This document shows, in pieces, positions 62,847 to 64,000 of a DNA stretch of 64,000 nucleotides. This DNA is from Oharaeibacter diazotrophicus. GTDB lineage: Bacteria; Pseudomonadota; Alphaproteobacteria; Rhizobiales; Pleomorphomonadaceae. The DNA lies in the NCBI RefSeq assembly GCF_004362745.1, contig NZ_SNXY01000010.1, positions 64,501 to 128,500 of the forward strand. Direction: 5' to 3'. Position 1 is the stretch's first letter, and every line of letters begins with the position of its first letter. The notes under the pieces are model-generated. The model was not told where the DNA came from. It saw only the letters and a list, made by a program, of their open reading frames with translations, and did no database searches. Both the position numbers and the translations under genes were made by a program.

Positions 62847-63898
62847 CCGCCGAGGGCAGGCCGATCAGGCTCCTCTACATCGACGACGACGTGGCGCTCG
62901 GGCGCCTCGTCCAGAAGACCTTCGCGCGCCAGGGCATCGACGTCGTCCACGTGCCGAGCGGCGACGCCGGACTCGCATTGCTCGCCGCCGGCGGTTTCGA
63001 CGCGGTGGCGCTCGACCATTTCATGCCCGACCGCGACGGTCTCGACATCCTGCCCGACCTCGCGGTCGCCGACGGCGCGCCGCCGGTGATCTACGTGACC
63101 GGCGCCAACGAGGGCCGCATCGCCGTCGCCGCCATGAAGGCGGGGGCGGCCGACTACGTCATCAAGGACGTCGGCGGCGTGTTCCTCGACCTCCTGCGCG
63201 GCGCCGTCGAGCAGGCGCTGGAGGCGCGCGAGCTGCGCCTCGCCCGCGAGCGCGCCGAAGCGGAGATGCGCGTGGCGCGCGAGCGGGCCGAGATGCTGTT
63301 GCGCGAGGTCAACCACCGCGTCGCCAATTCGCTTCAGCTGGTGGGGTCGATGGTGGCGATGCAGCAACGCGGTGTCGCCGATCCCGCGGCGCGGGCGGCG
63401 CTCGCCGAGACCCAGGGCCGGATCGCCGCGATCGCCCAGATTCACCGCCGTCTCTACACTTCCGCCGACGTCGGCGCCGTCGAGATGCAGTCCTATCTCT
63501 CCGGCCTCGCCGGCGAGCTCGAGGCGGCGATGTCGGCCTCCGGCCACGGTCACCGGCTGGTGCTCGACGTGGCGCCGGTGCGCGTCGCCACCGACCGCGC
63601 GGTGTCGCTCGGCGTGGTGGTGACCGAACTCGTCACGAACGCGTTCAAATACGCTTACGGGGAGGGCGTCTCGGGCGAGATCCGCGTCGGCCTCGCCGAA
63701 CGCGGCGGGGGCGGCATCGCCCTGGTGGTCGAGGACGACGGCGTCGGCATGGCCGAGGGCGACGTCAAGGGCTCCGGCCTCGGCATGCGCGTGGTGCGCG
63801 CCATGCTCGACGCCCTGCGCGCCACGGCCGAGATCGACCGCGCCCATGCCGGCACCCGCGTCGTCATCCTGGTGCCGGCCGAGACGGCGGCGGCCTGA
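62843..63898 (+). CDS. Receiver-HWE/HisKA_2 histidine kinase
   Basis: A 351-residue protein. N-terminal receiver (about 8-125; LLYIDDDVALG, Asp58 in AVALDHFMPDRDG), a short coiled coil (about 125-155), then a HisKA_2/HWE-type dimerisation region with His158 (LLREVNHRVANSLQLVGSMVAMQ) and HATPase (VVTELVTNAFKYAYGEG, VEDDGVGM, GSGLGMRVVRAML). Such kinases often feed the general stress response or other phosphorelays in alphaproteobacteria. It starts with GTG overlapping the CheY-like stop and could be a phosphate acceptor from the upstream kinase. Confidence 0.92.
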   Translation: MTAEGRPIRLLYIDDDVALGRLVQKTFARQGIDVVHVPSGDAGLALLAAGGFDAVALDHFMPDRDGLDILPDLAVADGAPPVIYVTGANEGRIAVAAMKAGAADYVIKDVGGVFLDLLRGAVEQALEARELRLARERAEAEMRVARERAEMLLREVNHRVANSLQLVGSMVAMQQRGVADPAARAALAETQGRIAAIAQIHRRLYTSADVGAVEMQSYLSGLAGELEAAMSASGHGHRLVLDVAPVRVATDRAVSLGVVVTELVTNAFKYAYGEGVSGEIRVGLAERGGGGIALVVEDDGVGMAEGDVKGSGLGMRVVRAMLDALRATAEIDRAHAGTRVVILVPAETAAA

Positions 63899-63914
63899 CG
63901 TTCGCGGCCGTGCC

Positions 63915-63940
63915 CGAGGCCCCGGACGACCGGGACCTCG
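63915..63940 (+). terminator. Terminator hairpin after the signalling cluster
   Basis: Eleven-base arms CGAGGCCCCGG and CCGGGACCTCG, with one mismatch and loop ACGA, lie 16 bp after the kinase stop. A short CTGTTT follows on the plus strand. It may serve both this unit and the convergent gene entering from the right edge. Confidence 0.6.
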
Positions 63941-63949
63941 GAAGCTGTT

Positions 63950-64000
63950 TCAGGCCGCGGCGGCGTGGTCGGGGTCGACCGGACGGGCGGCGAGGATCTC
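63950..64000 (-). CDS. Partial C-terminus of a minus-strand gene
   Basis: The reverse strand reads EILAARPVDPDHAAAA and a stop at 63950-63952. Only 16 residues are inside the window, too few to identify the product. Its position behind the terminator hairpin and convergent to the kinase fits a real gene end. Confidence 0.35.
   Translation of the reverse strand, partial: EILAARPVDPDHAAAA

Overview
The window is about 70% GC, is almost fully coding and looks chromosomal. The gene content (urea ABC transporter with a linked permease-kinase, form II CoxSLM, TadG-like protein, NahK-type and HWE-type sensor kinases, Lrp and LysR regulators) suggests an alphaproteobacterium, most likely of the order Hyphomicrobiales (Rhizobiales). 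The sequence alone does not give the genus. No rRNA, tRNA, CRISPR array, transposase or integrase was recognised.

Layout. 0.1-9 kb: a RutE-like nitroreductase; a LuxR-type response regulator facing a FIST protein plus hybrid kinase pair (NosP/NahK-like); then coxG-coxS-coxL-coxM (form II, molybdenum hydroxylase) closed by a strong terminator. 9-11 kb: a TIM-barrel isomerase and an SDR enzyme, followed by a repeat-rich gap. 11.3-21.8 kb: a nitrogen (urea) block, with a response regulator and a permease/cysteine-cluster/histidine-kinase fusion divergent from urtABCDE. 22-32.8 kb: HrpB helicase, TPR lipoprotein, M17 aminopeptidase, LysR regulator, a repeat-rich OmpA-like protein, a GlcG/HbpS-like protein, and a saccharopine-dehydrogenase-like enzyme divergent from an Lrp regulator. 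32.8-44 kb: an exopolysaccharide locus (flippase, Wzz/tyrosine-kinase-like protein, four glycosyltransferases, a GH10 glycanase) interrupted by a GNAT toxin-antitoxin pair and a short AT-rich island with an EF-hand-like membrane peptide. 44-49.8 kb: EamA exporter, TadG-like protein, two small envelope proteins, pirin, lytic transglycosylase. 49.9-57.3 kb: a BMP-type nucleobase/nucleoside ABC transporter with an amidase inside the operon and a cytosine deaminase upstream; a RutR-like palindrome lies in the BMP promoter. 57.4-60.5 kb: MgtC-like protein and TreY. 60.7-63.9 kb: a translationally coupled kinase / CheY-like / REC-HWE-kinase cluster.

The most unusual material is non-coding. A roughly 135-bp four-hairpin element occurs three times, each time starting right after a stop codon, with stem sequences that differ between copies while pairing is kept. 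A REPIN-like pair of inverted palindromes occurs twice. Strong hairpins lie between urtA and urtB and just before the hrpB start. A working theme is nitrogen scavenging: pyrimidine/nucleobase uptake and deamination, malonic semialdehyde reduction and urea uptake are all represented, but the link between them is inferred.
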